Shown here: in pieces, positions 18,437 through 26,737 of the stretch
Numbering within the stretch: position 1 is the stretch's first letter
How the letters are laid out: the number at the start of each line of letters is the position of its first letter
From: Sphingomonas sp.
GTDB taxonomy: Bacteria; Pseudomonadota; Alphaproteobacteria; Sphingomonadales; Sphingomonadaceae
Direction of reading: 5' to 3'
Length of the DNA: 64,000 nucleotides
NCBI GenBank assembly: GCA_025356055.1
Contig: JANXUU010000128.1
Coordinates: forward strand, 1-64,000
Notes under the pieces: generated by a model
What the model was told of the DNA's origin: nothing
Databases searched by the model: none
What the model saw: only the letters and a program-made list of their open reading frames with translations
Made by a program: the position numbers and the translations under genes

Positions 18437-18633
18437 CTTGCATCCTCCTTCGGCGGGCGTCCGCGCCGGACCGGTTGCGGATCACCCAGTTTCACTCCCC
18501 GCGCGCGCAACGCCTCGCGCAACAGGCACTCGACCTCGGCATTGGCGCTGCGCAGATCGCACGCCGCCAGCCGCTCGACCGCCGCCCATAAAGCAGGATC
18601 GACCCTTAGCGGAAAGGCCTTCCGCTCAGTCAC
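18433..18633 (-). CDS. Ribbon-helix-helix (Arc-like) DNA-binding protein
   Basis: A 66-residue protein that reads as a complete Arc/MetJ-type ribbon-helix-helix domain: a beta strand 'KAFPLRVDPALW', then helices 'AAVERLAACDLRSANAEVECLLREALRARG', then a short basic tail 'RRGRPPK'. Such proteins dimerise and bind tandem operator sites. It starts with GTG directly after the TAA of the SPFH gene, with no spacer, and is therefore translationally coupled. The tandem 11-bp repeat in front of the operon (19554-19575) is a plausible target, which would make it an autoregulator; that is inference. Confidence 0.8.
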   Translation of the reverse strand: MTERKAFPLRVDPALWAAVERLAACDLRSANAEVECLLREALRARGVKLGDPQPVRRGRPPKEDAR

Positions 18634-19536
18634 TTACTGATACAACGAGCCGGCGTTGATGATCGGCTGCGTATCACGTTCGCCGCACAGCACGACCATC
18701 AGGTTCGACACCATCGCCGCGCGGCGCTCGTCGTCAAGCTCGACGACATTCTTGGCACTGAGCATCTCGAGCGCCATCTCGACCATTCCGACTGCGCCCT
18801 CGACCATCGTCTTGCGCGCCGCGACCACCGCTTGCGCCTGCTGTCGGCGAAGCATCGCCCCGGCAATCTCCTGCGCATAGGCCAGATGCGTGAAGCCGCA
18901 CTCGTCGACCGTGATCCCGGCGACCGCCAGCCTGGCGATCAGCTCGGCGCGAAGCTCGATCCCGACCTGGTCGTGATTGCCGCGCAGCGTCACTTCCTGA
19001 TGCTCGAAATCGTCATAGGGATAGCACGACCCGATCGTCCGCACTGCCGCCTCGACCTGGACCATCACGAATGCCCTGTAGTCGTCGACATCGAACAGCG
19101 CCTGCGCGGTGTCGGTCACGCGCCACACGATCTGCGCCGCCATCTCGATCGGGTTGCCGCGCAGGTCGTTGACCTTGATCTTGTCGGAAATGACGTTGTT
19201 CGAGCGGACTGAAACCTTTTTCTTCATCAACCACGGCCAGCTCCAGCGCAGCCCCGTCGCCCGGTCGGTCCCCTTGTAGGCGCCAAACAGGGTCAGCGCC
19301 GCCGCCTGGTTCGGCTGGAGCATGTAGAATCCTGGCGCAATCAGCAGCAGCCCGAGCGGGCCGACGATTACGCTTGCGATCGGCAGCGTGCCGAAATGTT
19401 CGTTGGCAAGGCTGAACACGCCAAAGACCTGGAGCAGCACCAGCAGCACAAGCACGCCGAGCATGGCATAACCGCTCATCGTTGCCGCTGGCCGCTCGCA
19501 GCTGGCGTTCAGCTTGGCTTGAGTCGAATCGGCCAT
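18634..19536 (-). CDS. SPFH/band-7 domain membrane protein
   Basis: A 300-residue protein with two hydrophobic segments near the N-terminus (about 22-42 and 52-74) and an SPFH domain from about residue 75 to 250 (signature 'GFYMLQPNQAAALTLFGAYKGTDRATGLRW' onward). This differs from stomatin/HflK in having two helices. SPFH proteins oligomerise into membrane rings and organise microdomains or regulate proteases. It is the first gene of a four-gene coupled operon (SPFH, RHH, hydrolase, small membrane protein). The role of this combination is not established. Confidence 0.9.
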   Translation of the reverse strand: MADSTQAKLNASCERPAATMSGYAMLGVLVLLVLLQVFGVFSLANEHFGTLPIASVIVGPLGLLLIAPGFYMLQPNQAAALTLFGAYKGTDRATGLRWSWPWLMKKKVSVRSNNVISDKIKVNDLRGNPIEMAAQIVWRVTDTAQALFDVDDYRAFVMVQVEAAVRTIGSCYPYDDFEHQEVTLRGNHDQVGIELRAELIARLAVAGITVDECGFTHLAYAQEIAGAMLRRQQAQAVVAARKTMVEGAVGMVEMALEMLSAKNVVELDDERRAAMVSNLMVVLCGERDTQPIINAGSLYQ

Positions 19537-19553
19537 CGAAAGTCTCCCTGTTA

Positions 19554-19575
19554 ATTGATATCATATTAATATCAT
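19554..19575. promoter_or_regulatory. Tandem 11-bp repeat in front of the SPFH operon
   Basis: ATTGATATCAT is followed directly by ATTAATATCAT, two copies with a single mismatch and an exact 11-bp period, which places both on the same face of the helix. It is very AT-rich against the genome background and lies 18 bp upstream of the SPFH start codon. It includes the 8-bp palindrome TGATATCA and the 10-bp palindrome ATATTAATAT. It is a likely operator and probably overlaps the -10 region. Confidence 0.6.
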
Positions 19576-19600
19576 CTGGCGGACCGAGTCAATCCGCTCT

Positions 19601-19690
19601 CGTTATCCCGGCGCAGGCCGGGACCCAGCGCGACAGCCAACAAGCAATTTTTTGTTTGAGGGTCTGATCCCGGCCTTCGCCGGGATGACG
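19601..19690. repeat. REP/BIME-like inverted repeat pair
   Basis: Two near-identical palindromic units lie in opposite orientation. The left contains ATCCCGGCGCAGGCCGGGA and the right ATCCCGGCCTTCGCCGGGAT. Each can form its own hairpin, and together they form a larger stem with a 33-nt central spacer. This arrangement is typical of dispersed extragenic palindromes in alphaproteobacteria. It sits between the divergent SPFH operon and the isoaspartyl peptidase gene. Confidence 0.75.
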
Positions 19691-19710
19691 TTTGACGCTA
19701 GGGGGGGGCA

Positions 19711-20631
19711 ATGAACTGGACCCTAGTCATTCACGGCGGCTGCGGCGCGATGCAGCCCGACAAGCTACCTCCCGAGCAGGAAGAGCGCGCGCGCGCCGGG
19801 CTTGCCGCAGCGCTCGATGCCGGAGGAGCAATCCTCGCGGCCGGCGGCTCCTCGCTCGACGCGGTCGAAGCCGCCGCCCGGGTTCTCGAGGAGGACACGG
19901 CATTCAACGCCGGTCGCGGGAGCGTGCTGACCGCTCAGGGCCATGCCGAGCTTGACGCCGCAATCATGGACGGCCGTAATCGCCGCGCCGGTGCCGTCGC
20001 CGGCCTGCGCACTACCCGCGCCCCGGTCTCCGCCGCGCGCGCGGCGATGGAGCACAGCCCGCACGTCCTTCTGACCTACGACCAGGCCGACCGCTTCGCC
20101 GAAGCCCAGGGCCTCGAGCAAGTCACCAACGACTGGTTCATGATCCCCGAACGCCGCGCCCAGCTCGAAGCGGTCATGGCCTCGGGGGGGAAGGTCGACA
20201 CAGTGATGAAGTATGGCACGATCGGCGCGGTCGCCTGCGACGTGGACGGCCATGTCGCCGCCGCGACCTCGACCGGGGGCCTCACCGCCAAGCGCTGGGG
20301 CCGGATCGGCGATTCCCCGCTGATCGGCGCGGGCACCTATGCCGACGACCGCAGCGCCGCAGTGTCCGCCACCGGGCTCGGCGAGGCCTTCATCCGCGCC
20401 GTCGCCGGGCACGAGCTGGCGGCAAGAATGCGGCTCTCGGACGAAACGCTCCAGCAAGCCCTCGACGCAGTCCTTGCCGATGTCGTTTCGCTCGGCGGCA
20501 CCGGCGGCCTGATCGCCGTCGCTCCATCGGGCGAAGCGGCCTGGGGCTTCACCACGCCGGGCATGTACCGCGCCCGCGCAGCAGCCGGAGCGCGTGAAAT
20601 TGCGGTCTACTCCGAACCCGCTCGTCGATAG
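19711..20631 (+). CDS. Isoaspartyl peptidase / plant-type L-asparaginase
   Basis: A 306-residue N-terminal-nucleophile hydrolase. It should autocleave before Thr170 in 'KYGTIGAVACDVDGHVAAATSTGG', and the new N-terminal threonine attacks beta-aspartyl dipeptides or asparagine. Further family blocks are 'IHGGCGAM' at the N-terminus, 'NAGRGSVLTAQGHAELDAAIMDG' and 'RWGRIGDSPLIGAGTYAD'. No signal peptide, so cytosolic. The last 25 bases overlap the convergent acyltransferase gene. Confidence 0.94.
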   Translation: MNWTLVIHGGCGAMQPDKLPPEQEERARAGLAAALDAGGAILAAGGSSLDAVEAAARVLEEDTAFNAGRGSVLTAQGHAELDAAIMDGRNRRAGAVAGLRTTRAPVSAARAAMEHSPHVLLTYDQADRFAEAQGLEQVTNDWFMIPERRAQLEAVMASGGKVDTVMKYGTIGAVACDVDGHVAAATSTGGLTAKRWGRIGDSPLIGAGTYADDRSAAVSATGLGEAFIRAVAGHELAARMRLSDETLQQALDAVLADVVSLGGTGGLIAVAPSGEAAWGFTTPGMYRARAAAGAREIAVYSEPARR

Positions 20632-21740
20632 GGCAACATCGCACGCAACGCGTCCAGTTCGTGCCGCACCGCCGCGCGCTCGCCCTCGACGAAAGACCGC
20701 ACCGCTCGCCTGAAATCGGCGTTCGGCAGATAATGCGCCGAGCGTGTCACGACCGGCTCATATCCCCGTGCCAGCTTGTGTTCGCCCTGCGCCCCCGCCT
20801 GGACCGACCCCAATCCATTGGCGATCGCCCACTCGATCGCTTGATAATAGCTCAGCTCGAAGTGGAGAAACGGCACCTCCTCGTCGCACCCCCAATAGCG
20901 GCCATACAGCGTGTCCGATCCGATCAGGTTCAACGCCCCCGCGATCGGCTTGCCATTGCGCAGCGCGAGCAGCAGCAGGACGGCGTCTCCAAGCGCCTCG
21001 CCCAACCCCGCGAAGAACGGCTGGGTCAGGTACGGCTGCCCCCATTTCCGGCTCCCCGTGTCCTGATAAAAGCGCCACATCGCCGTCCACTCGGCAAGCC
21101 CGATCTCGGTGCCCCGCAGCGCGACGAACTCGAGCCCCTCTCTCGCCCCCACCCGCTCCTTGCGGATCACTTTGCGTTTGCGACTCGCCAGCGCCCCCAG
21201 GAAATCGTCGAACGAGCCATAGCTCCGATTGAACCAGTGATACTGGATCCCCTCGCGGACCAGCCACTTTCGCGCTTCGAACTCACCGATCTCCTCCTCG
21301 GCGATGAATGTCGCATGGGCCGAACTCAGCCCATTCTGCACCACGATCGCCTCGGCCGCCGCGATCAACGACTGGGGTCGGTCGCCAAGCAGCCGCCGCC
21401 CCGGGACCGGGGTGAACGGCACCGCAATCTGGAGCTTGGGATAATAGTCTCCGCCTGCCCGCTGCCACGCTTCGGCCCAGCCATGATCGAAAACATATTC
21501 GCCTTGGCTGTGCGATTTCAGATAGGCCGGAGCCGCCGCCGCCAGCATGCCGTCGGCGCCATCGACCAGGATCGGCGCTGGGCTCCACCCGCTATGCCCG
21601 CCGACGCTTTCGCTCTCCTCGAGCAGCCCCAGGAACGCGCGGCTCGTAAACGGATCGCGCCCGCCCAGCGAGTCCCACTCCGCGACCGACCCGACCGACG
21701 GCGCCAGCCGAGCAATCACTTCGGAATCACGGTCCGCCAT
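20607..21740 (-). CDS. FemAB-like GNAT acyltransferase (PF04339 type)
   Basis: A 377-residue protein with the tandem GNAT-like architecture of the 'peptidogalycan biosynthesis protein' family: 'DPFTSRAFLGLLEESESVGG' near the N-terminus, 'ASRKRKVIRKER' in the middle, and 'LIGSDTLYGRYWGCDEEVPFLHFELSYYQAIEWAI' toward the end. The natural acceptor is not established. It begins at MADRDSE (21740) inside the end of the GDPD gene (14-bp overlap), suggesting coupled translation of ridA, the GDPD gene and this gene. Its end overlaps the convergent asparaginase gene by 25 bp. Confidence 0.85.
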   Translation of the reverse strand: MADRDSEVIARLAPSVGSVAEWDSLGGRDPFTSRAFLGLLEESESVGGHSGWSPAPILVDGADGMLAAAAPAYLKSHSQGEYVFDHGWAEAWQRAGGDYYPKLQIAVPFTPVPGRRLLGDRPQSLIAAAEAIVVQNGLSSAHATFIAEEEIGEFEARKWLVREGIQYHWFNRSYGSFDDFLGALASRKRKVIRKERVGAREGLEFVALRGTEIGLAEWTAMWRFYQDTGSRKWGQPYLTQPFFAGLGEALGDAVLLLLALRNGKPIAGALNLIGSDTLYGRYWGCDEEVPFLHFELSYYQAIEWAIANGLGSVQAGAQGEHKLARGYEPVVTRSAHYLPNADFRRAVRSFVEGERAAVRHELDALRAMLPYRRAGSE

Positions 21741-22440
21741 CGGCTTCCCAGATGAGGGCGTCGGCGAAAGGCGCGGCGGAGGCACGCTCGGCAGAAGTGC
21801 GGATCGTCCAGCTGTACACCGGTAGCCGCGTCAAAACCCGCCCGAGCAGCGCCTGGTCAAGCGCGAGAAAGTGGGGGCGTGCCAGCATCGCCTTGCCCCA
21901 ACGCTCGATCGCGCTTTCGTCTCCCCCGGTCACCAGCCCGCGTCGCACATCGGACCGGTTTCGCGCCAGCCACATCGCCACTCGCGGATCGAAACTCATC
22001 ACCCCGACCGGCCCCGGACGAGCGCCCAGTGTTCGGCACACCGCCGCCGCCAGCCGCGCCGCGTTTCCCGCGGTCTTGAGTTCGATCAGCAGCGGCACGC
22101 GTCCGCCAGCGATCATCAGCAGATCGGCCAGTCGCGGCACAGTCTCGCGCGTCCCGAGCAACCGCTTCCCCGACAGCGACGCCGCACTCAGGGTTTCGAC
22201 CGATCCGCCCTCGCCGCACATTCGCTTGAGATCGTCATCGTGGAACACCATCGGCACATCGTCGCGCGACAGGCGGACATCGCATTCGATCCCGGCGCCA
22301 AGCTCGATCGCCGCGTGGAACGCCGCCCTGCTGTTTTCCGGAACGCCATTTGAGTGTCGCCCGCGATGCGCGAACCCATTCGGCCCGACGCCGAGCGGCG
22401 CGCTGTGTGGCGATTCAGGCCCTGACCGCGACGACCGCAT
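21727..22440 (-). CDS. Glycerophosphodiester phosphodiesterase
   Basis: A 237-residue GDPD-domain protein that should hydrolyse deacylated phospholipids to glycerol-3-phosphate and an alcohol. The catalytic HRG and following residues are seen in 'GFAHRGRHSNGVPENSRAAF', the metal-binding pair in 'ECDVRLSRDDVPMVFHDDDL', and the C-terminal Trp in 'VYSWTIRT'. No signal peptide, so cytosolic. I start it at the ATG at 22440, which overlaps the ridA end by 26 bp; the longer ORF start lies deep inside ridA. Confidence 0.9.
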   Translation of the reverse strand: MRSSRSGPESPHSAPLGVGPNGFAHRGRHSNGVPENSRAAFHAAIELGAGIECDVRLSRDDVPMVFHDDDLKRMCGEGGSVETLSAASLSGKRLLGTRETVPRLADLLMIAGGRVPLLIELKTAGNAARLAAAVCRTLGARPGPVGVMSFDPRVAMWLARNRSDVRRGLVTGGDESAIERWGKAMLARPHFLALDQALLGRVLTRLPVYSWTIRTSAERASAAPFADALIWEADGGP

Positions 22441-22876
22441 CCACTTCGACCGCGACCCCAAGCGGAAGCGAGGCCACCCCGACCGCCGAGCGAGCATGTT
22501 TCCCCGCCTCACCGAACACTTCGACCATCAGCTCGCTCGCGCCGTTGGCGACCTTGGGCTGGTCGGTGAAATCGGCGGTCGAATTGACGAACACGCCAAG
22601 TTTGACGATCCGCTCGACCCGGTCGAGCGAGCCAAGCGCCGCCTTCAATTGCGCCAGCAGCATGATTCCGCACCGACGCGCCGCCGCTATCCCGGCATCG
22701 AGTTCGACATCCTCTCCAAGCCGCCCCTTGATCAGGCTGCCGTCCTCCGCGAACGAAATCTGTCCCGACACGTGAAGCATCCCGCCGACCTCGACCGCCG
22801 GCACATAGGCGGCGACGGGGGCGGCGGCGGCGGGAAGGGCGATGCCGAGTTCGGCGAGGCGTTGATCGATGTTCAT
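22415..22876 (-). CDS. RidA-family protein
   Basis: A 153-residue member of the RidA/YER057c/UK114 family (YjgF subgroup with N-terminal 'MNIDQRLAELGIALP'). Canonical RidA deaminates reactive enamine/imine intermediates from PLP enzymes. The signatures 'LHVSGQIS' and 'ARSAVGVASLPLGVAVEVD' are present, the latter carrying the conserved Arg. Members of this subgroup are slightly longer than E. coli RidA. It is the first gene of the overlapping set with the GDPD and FemAB-like genes. Confidence 0.9.
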   Translation of the reverse strand: MNIDQRLAELGIALPAAAAPVAAYVPAVEVGGMLHVSGQISFAEDGSLIKGRLGEDVELDAGIAAARRCGIMLLAQLKAALGSLDRVERIVKLGVFVNSTADFTDQPKVANGASELMVEVFGEAGKHARSAVGVASLPLGVAVEVDAVVAVRA

Positions 22877-22947
22877 GCAAAGCGCCTCAACACCCACTCC
22901 GTTCAACAATCAACCCCAATCCGTTCGTGTCGACAATCGGATGGCGG

Positions 22948-23682
22948 TCACTCGCGCCGGTGGATCGCAAACCCGCCCCAGCTCTGGTTGACGGGCATCA
23001 GCTCCAACACATTGATGTTCAAATGCGGCGGCAGCGTCGCGACCCAGTGGATCGTGTTCGCGATATCCTGAGCCGTCATCGGATCGACCCCGCCATAAAA
23101 CGCATCGCTCGCCGCCTGGTCACCGCCATTGCGCACGACGGTGAACTCGGTCTCGACCATTCCCGGCTCGATCGAGGTCACCCGCACCCCGGTCCCTTGC
23201 AGATCGCACCGCAGACCCAGCGTGAACTGGTGCACATAGGCCTTGGTCCCGGCATAGTTGCACCCGCCGCGATAGGGATAGGTCGCCGCCACCGACGACA
23301 GGTCGATGATCGCGCCCTTTGTCCCGATCAGGTTGGGCAGCAAGGTTCGCGTCAGTGCCACCAGCCCGATCACATTGGTCTCGATCATCCCGATGATCGG
23401 GTCGAGCTCGGCTTCGTGCAGCGGCACCGCTGCGGTCGCATAGCCCGCATTGTTGATCAGCAAATCGATCGCGGGCAAGTCCTGCGCCGTTTCGACCACT
23501 CGCGCCCGGTCGCGCATATCGAGCTCGATCGGGGTGAAGTTTGCGCCCAGTTCATCATGCAGTTTTTGCAGCCGCTCGGTCCGCCGACCCGTCCCGATCA
23601 CCCGCCACCCGTCGCCCACGAACAGCCGCGCACACGCCTCGCCGATTCCCGCCGTCACGCCCGTAATGAATGCCGTTTTCAC
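22948..23682 (-). CDS. Short-chain dehydrogenase/reductase
   Basis: A 244-residue classical SDR. The cofactor motif 'TGVTAGIGEA', the structural 'NNAGYA', the catalytic Ser in 'IIDLSSVAA' and the Tyr-x3-Lys in 'YAGTKAY' are all present. The closest look is to YdfG-type serine/3-hydroxy-acid dehydrogenases using NADP, but the substrate is inference. It starts at GTG (VKTAFITG) overlapping the HAD stop by four bases (GTGA). Confidence 0.9.
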   Translation of the reverse strand: MKTAFITGVTAGIGEACARLFVGDGWRVIGTGRRTERLQKLHDELGANFTPIELDMRDRARVVETAQDLPAIDLLINNAGYATAAVPLHEAELDPIIGMIETNVIGLVALTRTLLPNLIGTKGAIIDLSSVAATYPYRGGCNYAGTKAYVHQFTLGLRCDLQGTGVRVTSIEPGMVETEFTVVRNGGDQAASDAFYGGVDPMTAQDIANTIHWVATLPPHLNINVLELMPVNQSWGGFAIHRRE

Positions 23683-24317
23683 GCTGCTTGTCCCTTCTCG
23701 AACTTGTCCAATATCCAGGCACTCGCCGCGTTCCAATCGTCGATCCGGACGTGCGCCTTCTCTGCTGGCGCGACGTTCGGCGCGAGCCGCGGTTCCGCCA
23801 CCATGTGTACCCGCCATACTTCGGGCGCATGCTTCGCCACCGATCCGTGATGCACCGGAAGGTCGTCTACGAACGCCGTCACGCTGGGCGAATGCCGCTC
23901 CATGATCGCTCGCGCGGGCACCCCCTTGCCGCCCTGATTGGTCACCACCTCATGCCGGATCCCGTGGCTCGCCAGTTGCTCGACCCGCCAGCCATGGGCC
24001 TCGTCGCCGAGGTTGGTCAGCACGACGATGTCGGCTACCTCACCGATCCGCCCGAGCGCCTCGATCGCGCCGGGAACGGGCGTTTGCCGGCTCATTTCCT
24101 CGCGGAAAAACTGATGGAGCAGCGGCCACACCCGCTGCTCGCCGAGCGTCTCCCCACTCGCCCGCACGGTCAGCGCGTCTGCGAACTTGCCGCCCTCGAA
24201 ATCGAAATCGATGCCGTGCGCCTCACCCAGCCACGCCTCGAAATGCGACACCATGTGGAGCAGCACCTCGTCGCAGTCGGTGATCAGCAGCGGCCGCGCA
24301 CTCGTCTTACTCGCCAC
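23679..24317 (-). CDS. HAD-family hydrolase
   Basis: A 212-residue haloacid-dehalogenase-fold phosphatase with motif I DxD in 'LLITDCDEVLLH', motif II threonine in 'DIVVLTNLGDEA' and acidic motif IV in 'VTAFVDDLPVHH'. The substrate phosphate ester is unknown. It overlaps the DUF177 gene by 11 bp upstream and the SDR gene by 4 bp downstream, so it belongs to a coupled reverse-strand series. Confidence 0.88.
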   Translation of the reverse strand: MASKTSARPLLITDCDEVLLHMVSHFEAWLGEAHGIDFDFEGGKFADALTVRASGETLGEQRVWPLLHQFFREEMSRQTPVPGAIEALGRIGEVADIVVLTNLGDEAHGWRVEQLASHGIRHEVVTNQGGKGVPARAIMERHSPSVTAFVDDLPVHHGSVAKHAPEVWRVHMVAEPRLAPNVAPAEKAHVRIDDWNAASAWILDKFEKGQAA

Positions 24318-24828
24318 CCGAACCGCCCTTCAATTTCGCCAGCGCCGCGAACGGTCCCGCCTCTGCCTCACTCAACACCCCCGCCGCCTTCAGCGCCTCA
24401 TCGGCCTTGGGTCCGCGCGGATAGGGGTCGAGCGCCAGCGCCAGCGAATCGGCGACCGCCTCGCCTAGGTCGATCGCCTGCCCGTCATGGATCACTGTAT
24501 CGAGATCGGCCGCGCCCAGCTCGATCTCCGGCTCGGCGCCATCGACCACCGGCGGCGGCACGAACCGGATCGCGAACGCCTCGTCAATCGCCGCCGGCAC
24601 CGGCTCGCCGCTGGCGATGCACGACTGCTGAAGCTGCGCCTTGATTCTTCCCGCACAGTCGACCGTCCGCCCCTCGCGGCGCAGCGTGACATGCGCTTCG
24701 AACCGGTCGAGCCCGAGCAGGCCCAGCCGTACGGCCACCGCCGCCCGCTCCCCCTCGTCGGCGGTCAGGTCCATCCGCGCGCCATCGCGGATCTGGTCGA
24801 TCGGCAGACGGTGCGCAAAGTCGCTCAT
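24307..24828 (-). CDS. DUF177 (YceD) protein
   Basis: A 173-residue YceD/DUF177 protein, a family associated with 23S rRNA or ribosome maturation in bacteria and plastids. The C-terminal family motif is present in 'GQAIDLGEAVADSLALALDPYPRGP'. In many bacteria it precedes rpmF-plsX; those genes are not here. The family cysteine is represented by 'QSCIAS'. I take the start MSDFAHRLP because its ATG overlaps the CBP3 stop (ATGA); an ATG two codons earlier is also possible. Confidence 0.88.
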   Translation of the reverse strand: MSDFAHRLPIDQIRDGARMDLTADEGERAAVAVRLGLLGLDRFEAHVTLRREGRTVDCAGRIKAQLQQSCIASGEPVPAAIDEAFAIRFVPPPVVDGAEPEIELGAADLDTVIHDGQAIDLGEAVADSLALALDPYPRGPKADEALKAAGVLSEAEAGPFAALAKLKGGSGGE

Positions 24829-25334
24829 GCCCATTTGCCCGCGACCACTTCGGTCAGCGACAATCCCGCCAGCCGATCACGCAGGTCCTTCAACCCAATC
24901 ACCGTCCAAGCGACCGCGGCATCCTCGGTCGGCTCGTCGCGATAGACGGTCCGCCGCACCACTTCGTTCCAACTCCCCCCGCCGCCGAACAGCCGCCGCC
25001 AGCGGTCGACCCGGCTCGCCAGGCTGCCAACCAGATGCCGCACTTTCTTGCCCAGCGTCGCGTCGAATCCTTCCTGCCGCATCTGCGCATCCATGTCGTC
25101 GATGAACGCCTCGGTCAGCGCCACCGACGGCGAGCGCCCGGCGTCGCCCTCGGCCTCGAGCCTCAGCGAAACCAGCGCGACCACCGTCGCCAGCAGCGCG
25201 AACCTCCCGTCCATCGTGTCGGGCACTGCGCCCGCGATGTACCACTGCCTGGCCCGCGCCGTGTTCACCGCAGCGTCATAGGCGGGGGCCGAAAGCGACG
25301 GTGCGGAGCGCAGCGCTTTGAAGAGGGAAAGCAT
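24825..25334 (-). CDS. Ubiquinol-cytochrome c chaperone (CBP3 family)
   Basis: A 169-residue bacterial member of the CBP3/UPF0174 family, whose mitochondrial relative assists assembly of the cytochrome bc1 complex. Typical blocks are 'ARQWYIAGAVPDTMDGRFALLATVVALV', 'FIDDMDAQMRQEGF' and 'VRHLVGSLASRVDRW'. Start MLSLFKALRS is chosen; the track ORF extends 23 residues further without support. It is the first gene of the reverse-strand series and divergent from bamE, a common alphaproteobacterial arrangement. Confidence 0.88.
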   Translation of the reverse strand: MLSLFKALRSAPSLSAPAYDAAVNTARARQWYIAGAVPDTMDGRFALLATVVALVSLRLEAEGDAGRSPSVALTEAFIDDMDAQMRQEGFDATLGKKVRHLVGSLASRVDRWRRLFGGGGSWNEVVRRTVYRDEPTEDAAVAWTVIGLKDLRDRLAGLSLTEVVAGKWA

Positions 25335-25450
25335 GGGATAATCCTTTGCGCCTTGCGTCACTGGCGCGCTCTCGCATATTGAGCGCCGTGCGGCTCGAAA
25401 CAAGCATCACGCGCCCTGCAGCGCGAGACAAGCGTTGCCAAGGAGATTAA

Positions 25451-25936
25451 ATGACCCGTTCCCTGATTACTGGCGCCGCCGCTGTCGCTGCCGCCGCGAC
25501 CCTCCTCGCGGGGTGCGCCGGAATCAAGGAGCATCGCGGCTTTGTCCTCGATAAGGCGCTCGCCGCCGCGATCCAGCCGGGAGTCGACAACAAGGATTCA
25601 GTCCAGAAGACGCTCGGCCGCCCGAGCTTCGCCGGACAATTTTCCGATAGCGACTGGTACTATCTGTCGCGCGACACCTCTGCGTTTGCCTTCCGCAATC
25701 CCCATGCGACAAAACAGGACCTGCTTCACGTGCGGTTCGATAGCGCAGGCAACGTCGCCGCGGTCGATCGCAGCGGCAAGGAGCAAATCGCCTCGGTCCG
25801 CCCCTTGCGCAAGACCACCCCGACGCTTGGCCGCAAGCGCAGCTTCTTCGACGAGATTTTCGGCAACATCGGCATGGTCGGATCGGGTGGGCTTGGCGGA
25901 TCGGGCAATGCCGGCGGCCAGCCGGGCGGGCAGTAA
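25451..25936 (+). CDS. bamE: Outer-membrane protein assembly factor BamE
   Basis: A 161-residue lipoprotein of the BAM complex, which inserts beta-barrel proteins into the outer membrane. The lipobox LLAGC places the lipidated Cys at residue 22. The SmpA/OmlA fold follows (PGVDNKDSVQKTLGRPSFAG, then DWYYLSRDT). The C-terminus is a Gly-rich tail after 'SFFDEIFGNIG'. AGGAGA precedes the ATG. It stands alone, 116 bp from the divergent CBP3 gene. Confidence 0.92.
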   Translation: MTRSLITGAAAVAAAATLLAGCAGIKEHRGFVLDKALAAAIQPGVDNKDSVQKTLGRPSFAGQFSDSDWYYLSRDTSAFAFRNPHATKQDLLHVRFDSAGNVAAVDRSGKEQIASVRPLRKTTPTLGRKRSFFDEIFGNIGMVGSGGLGGSGNAGGQPGGQ

Positions 25937-25975
25937 GGGTCGCGCAACGCTGCCCTTACCTATAGGCTCGCCTCT

Positions 25976-26737
25976 ATGACTGCGACCCCTGCTGGCATTA
26001 CCTATGCCGATTATCTGAGCCTCGACACTCTCTTGTCTGCGCAACATCCGCGATCGGATCTGCACGACGAGATGCTGTTCATCGTGATCCACCAGACAAA
26101 GGAACTTTGGCTCAAACAGATGCTCCACGAGGTGCGCCTTGCGGTCGGCCTCGTCGGCGATGACCGTTTTGCCGAGGCCTACAAGGCGCTCTCCAGAGTC
26201 AGCCGGATCCAGTCAGTGATGACCCTGTCATGGGACGTTCTGGCGACGCTCACCCCGGTTGATTATTCCGCTTTCCGCCATGTGCTGGGTACCTCATCCG
26301 GGTTCCAGTCGGCGCAGTTCCGCGAGTTTGAGTTTCGCCTCGGTCTCAAGGATGCGACCATGCTCGCCAACCATGAGGGCGGCAGCGAGGGCCGGATCAA
26401 GCTCGAGGCGGCACTCGCCGATCCCAGCTTGTGGGACGAGGCCAACGCCGCACTGGCCCGCGCCGGGTTCGGCACCTCCGACGAATCCGCCATCGCCGCC
26501 GCATGGCTCGCCGTCTATCGCGATCCCGATCGCTGGTTCGACCTTTACCAGCTGGCCGAGAAGCTGGTCGACATTGACGATGCGCTCGCCGCGTGGCGTC
26601 ACAAGCATTTGCTGACGATCAGCCGGATCATCGGCGGCAAGCCCGGCACGGGTGGCTCGGCAGGCGCCTCCTATCTCGCCTCGACGCTGGCCAAGCGCGC
26701 CTTCCCCGCGCTGTGGGACCTGCGCACCTTTCTATGA
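25976..26737 (+). CDS. kynA: Tryptophan 2,3-dioxygenase
   Basis: Heme enzyme that opens the indole ring of L-tryptophan to give N-formylkynurenine, the first step of the kynurenine pathway. The 253-residue product shows 'TYADYLSLDTLLSAQHP', 'HDEMLFIVIHQTKELWLKQMLHE' and 'GTSSGFQSAQFREFEFRLG', all hallmark blocks. Its stop overlaps the start of the next gene (ATGA), a kynureninase-like enzyme, giving a two-gene tryptophan degradation operon. The formamidase (kynB) is not in this window. Confidence 0.95.
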   Translation: MTATPAGITYADYLSLDTLLSAQHPRSDLHDEMLFIVIHQTKELWLKQMLHEVRLAVGLVGDDRFAEAYKALSRVSRIQSVMTLSWDVLATLTPVDYSAFRHVLGTSSGFQSAQFREFEFRLGLKDATMLANHEGGSEGRIKLEAALADPSLWDEANAALARAGFGTSDESAIAAAWLAVYRDPDRWFDLYQLAEKLVDIDDALAAWRHKHLLTISRIIGGKPGTGGSAGASYLASTLAKRAFPALWDLRTFL

